A DNA stretch of 7,024 nucleotides from Alphaproteobacteria bacterium. GTDB lineage: Bacteria > Pseudomonadota > Alphaproteobacteria > Micavibrionales > Micavibrionaceae. Where the stretch lies: NCBI GenBank assembly GCA_030432775.1, contig JAUILO010000127.1:1-7024 (forward strand), in the 5' to 3' direction. This document shows positions 5,913-7,024 of the stretch, piece by piece. Numbering within the stretch: position 1 is the first letter of the stretch; each line of letters opens with the position of its first letter. The notes under the pieces were generated by a model that was given only the letters and a program-made list of their open reading frames with translations, did not search any database and was not told the DNA's origin. A program made the position numbers and the translations under genes.

Positions 5913-6464
5913 ATGAATATTCATGAGACAGCGATTGTTGATGATGGTGCGACTATAGGCGATGGTACATCCGTTTGGCACTGGGCACATGTATGTGGCG
6001 GCGCGGTTATTGGTAAAAATTGTTCTTTGGGGCAGAATGTATTTGTCGGTAATAAGGTCAAGATTGGCAATAATGTGCGTATACAGAATAATGTATCTGT
6101 TTACGATGGCGTAGACCTTGAAGATGATGTGTTTTGTGGCCCTTCTATGGTTTTTACCAATGTGATTAACCCGCGCGCCCATGTTTCGCGCAAAGATGAA
6201 TATAAGAATACGGTTGTTAGAAAAGGCGCGAGTATCGGGGCGAACGTAACGATTATATGCGGTGTGACAATCGGTTCATATGCGTTGATTGGCGCAGGTG
6301 CGGTGATCACCAAAGATGTGAAGCCTTATGCCGTTATGACGGGTGTTCCGGCTGTGCAGACAGGATGGGTGAGTGCCTCGGGCGAAATATTGGGCGATGA
6401 TCTTGTCTGCCCGCGCACCTCAGAGCGTTATGAGATCGTTGAAGATCAGCTCGTTCCGGCCTGA
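5913..6464 (+). CDS. wbpD: UDP-2-acetamido-3-amino-2,3-dideoxyglucuronate N-acetyltransferase (WbpD/WlbB-type)
   Basis: Transfers acetyl from acetyl-CoA to the 3-amino group, yielding UDP-GlcNAc(3NAc)A. The protein is a left-handed beta-helix of the hexapeptide family, working as a trimer in known relatives. Imperfect hexapeptides run from about 6 to 135 (examples ATIGDG, AVIGKN, VTIGSY, LIGAGAVI). Family-specific segments are SLGQNVFVGNKVKIGNN (38-54), IQNNVSVYDGV (57-67), FCGPSMVFTNVINPRA (74-89, with the conserved FTN Asn83) and the GVPA-x-Q-x-GW exit (144-152), followed by a short tail with a Cys-Pro (166-167) as in relatives. At 183 aa it is near WbpD (about 191). A good ribosome site, AGAGG (5901-5905), lies 7 bases before the ATG. 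It sits 25 bp after wbpB and 17 bp before the flippase, so it is almost certainly in the wbpB operon. Confidence 0.94.
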   Translation: MNIHETAIVDDGATIGDGTSVWHWAHVCGGAVIGKNCSLGQNVFVGNKVKIGNNVRIQNNVSVYDGVDLEDDVFCGPSMVFTNVINPRAHVSRKDEYKNTVVRKGASIGANVTIICGVTIGSYALIGAGAVITKDVKPYAVMTGVPAVQTGWVSASGEILGDDLVCPRTSERYEIVEDQLVPA

Positions 6465-6481
6465 TTAAACAGTAAATTATT

Positions 6482-7024
6482 ATGAATTACTCAGAATTTG
6501 GAAAGAACGTTTTTAAGCTGGTACTGGGAAGTTCTTTTTCCAGTGCCATATCTGTGATGATCATACCGATTATCGTCAGATTATATACGCCTGAGGCTTT
6601 TGGTATTGCTGCTATTTTCTTATCTGTATCTAGTATTTTAGGTGTTATTGCGTGTTTGCGATACGAGCAGGCAATTGTACTGCCCGAGGATGATGCCGAG
6701 GCGGTGAATATCTTGGCGCTTGGTCTTGTTATATCTGTTGCTGTTTCCGCACTGATTGCAGCGATAGTTTATGTCGCTGGAGGACAACTCTCCGACTTTG
6801 TTGGAGCAGAGCAGTTTGAACTATATTTGTGGTTTTTGCCTTTTGCTGTGCTATTTCAGGGTATGATGATTGCTCTGACAAATTGGAATGTCAGAAAGGA
6901 AGTCTTTGAAAACATAGCTTTTTCGAAAGTTGGAAACCAAGTGGCTTATGGCGGCGTTTCTATATGTTTTGGTTATATGGGTAGCGCAGTTGCAGTTGTG
7001 CTGATAATGGCACAAGTCACAGGA
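6482..7024 (+). CDS. Wzx-like polysaccharide repeat-unit flippase (MOP/PST family), 3' end cut off
   Basis: Inner-membrane protein of the polysaccharide transporter family, expected to flip undecaprenyl-linked O-antigen or capsule repeat units to the periplasmic face. The frame is open from the ATG at 6482 to the window edge: 181 residues, under half of a typical 400-500 aa flippase. Hydrophobic segments lie at about 12-34, 42-58, 76-99, 113-133 and 155-177, giving at least five predicted membrane spans. The N-terminal pattern (GKNVFKLVLGSSFSSAISV, IIPIIVRLYTPEAFGIAAI) and LRYEQAIVLPEDDAEA (59-74) are typical of lipopolysaccharide/polysaccharide biosynthesis flippases. It starts 17 bp after the wbpD stop with no clear Shine-Dalgarno, so translation may depend on ribosomes arriving from wbpD. 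It was recognised by translating the unterminated frame. Specific sugar specificity cannot be inferred. Confidence 0.88.
   Translation, partial: MNYSEFGKNVFKLVLGSSFSSAISVMIIPIIVRLYTPEAFGIAAIFLSVSSILGVIACLRYEQAIVLPEDDAEAVNILALGLVISVAVSALIAAIVYVAGGQLSDFVGAEQFELYLWFLPFAVLFQGMMIALTNWNVRKEVFENIAFSKVGNQVAYGGVSICFGYMGSAVAVVLIMAQVTG

Noticed and set aside
5757..6313. Minus-strand open frames across the end of wbpB and wbpD
   Set aside because: They are shadows of the strongly supported wbpB and wbpD genes and show no domain of their own.

Overview
The window reads as a chromosomal segment from an alphaproteobacterium of moderate, slightly AT-leaning base composition. The main clue is the left side: a dgt-type dNTP triphosphohydrolase diverging from erpA, followed by xth. 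From memory this neighbourhood recurs in alphaproteobacteria, and the Dgt protein has the form usual in that class. I could not run a search, so the genus is not assigned.

Layout. Positions 1-700 (minus strand) hold the N-terminal two thirds or so of Dgt, cut by the window edge. A 108-bp divergent spacer follows. On the plus strand come erpA (Fe-S carrier), xth (exonuclease III family) and, 3 bp after xth, a cytosolic alpha/beta hydrolase with a GHSFG nucleophile elbow. A short AT-rich gap with a near-direct repeat leads to a stand-alone CheY-like receiver protein, which is convergent with the next gene.

From 3459 to the right edge lies a surface-polysaccharide block. wbpA (UDP-GlcNAc 6-dehydrogenase) is on the minus strand. 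Diverging from it on the plus strand are wbpB (3-dehydrogenase), wbpD (3-amino N-acetyltransferase) and the start of a Wzx-type flippase that runs off the window. WbpA, WbpB and WbpD are three of the four activities needed to convert UDP-GlcNAc to UDP-GlcNAc(3NAc)A, a diacetylated uronic-acid sugar donor for O-antigen or capsule. The aminotransferase (WbpE) that acts between WbpB and WbpD is not in the window and may lie further right. The flippase suggests that the finished lipid-linked repeat unit is exported by a Wzx/Wzy-type route.

The most interesting non-coding signals are three. First, erpA and perhaps xth have sigma70-like promoters placed so that transcription would begin at or within a base of the ATG, implying leaderless mRNAs. 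Second, a 7-bp inverted repeat followed by a T-run on the minus strand lies between the divergent wbpA and wbpB genes. Third, a near-direct repeat precedes the orphan receiver. I saw no tRNA, rRNA, CRISPR array, insertion sequence or stretch of more than 300 bp without a gene. Nothing here is convincingly a wholly new system; this is a housekeeping block joined to the edge of a polysaccharide cluster.
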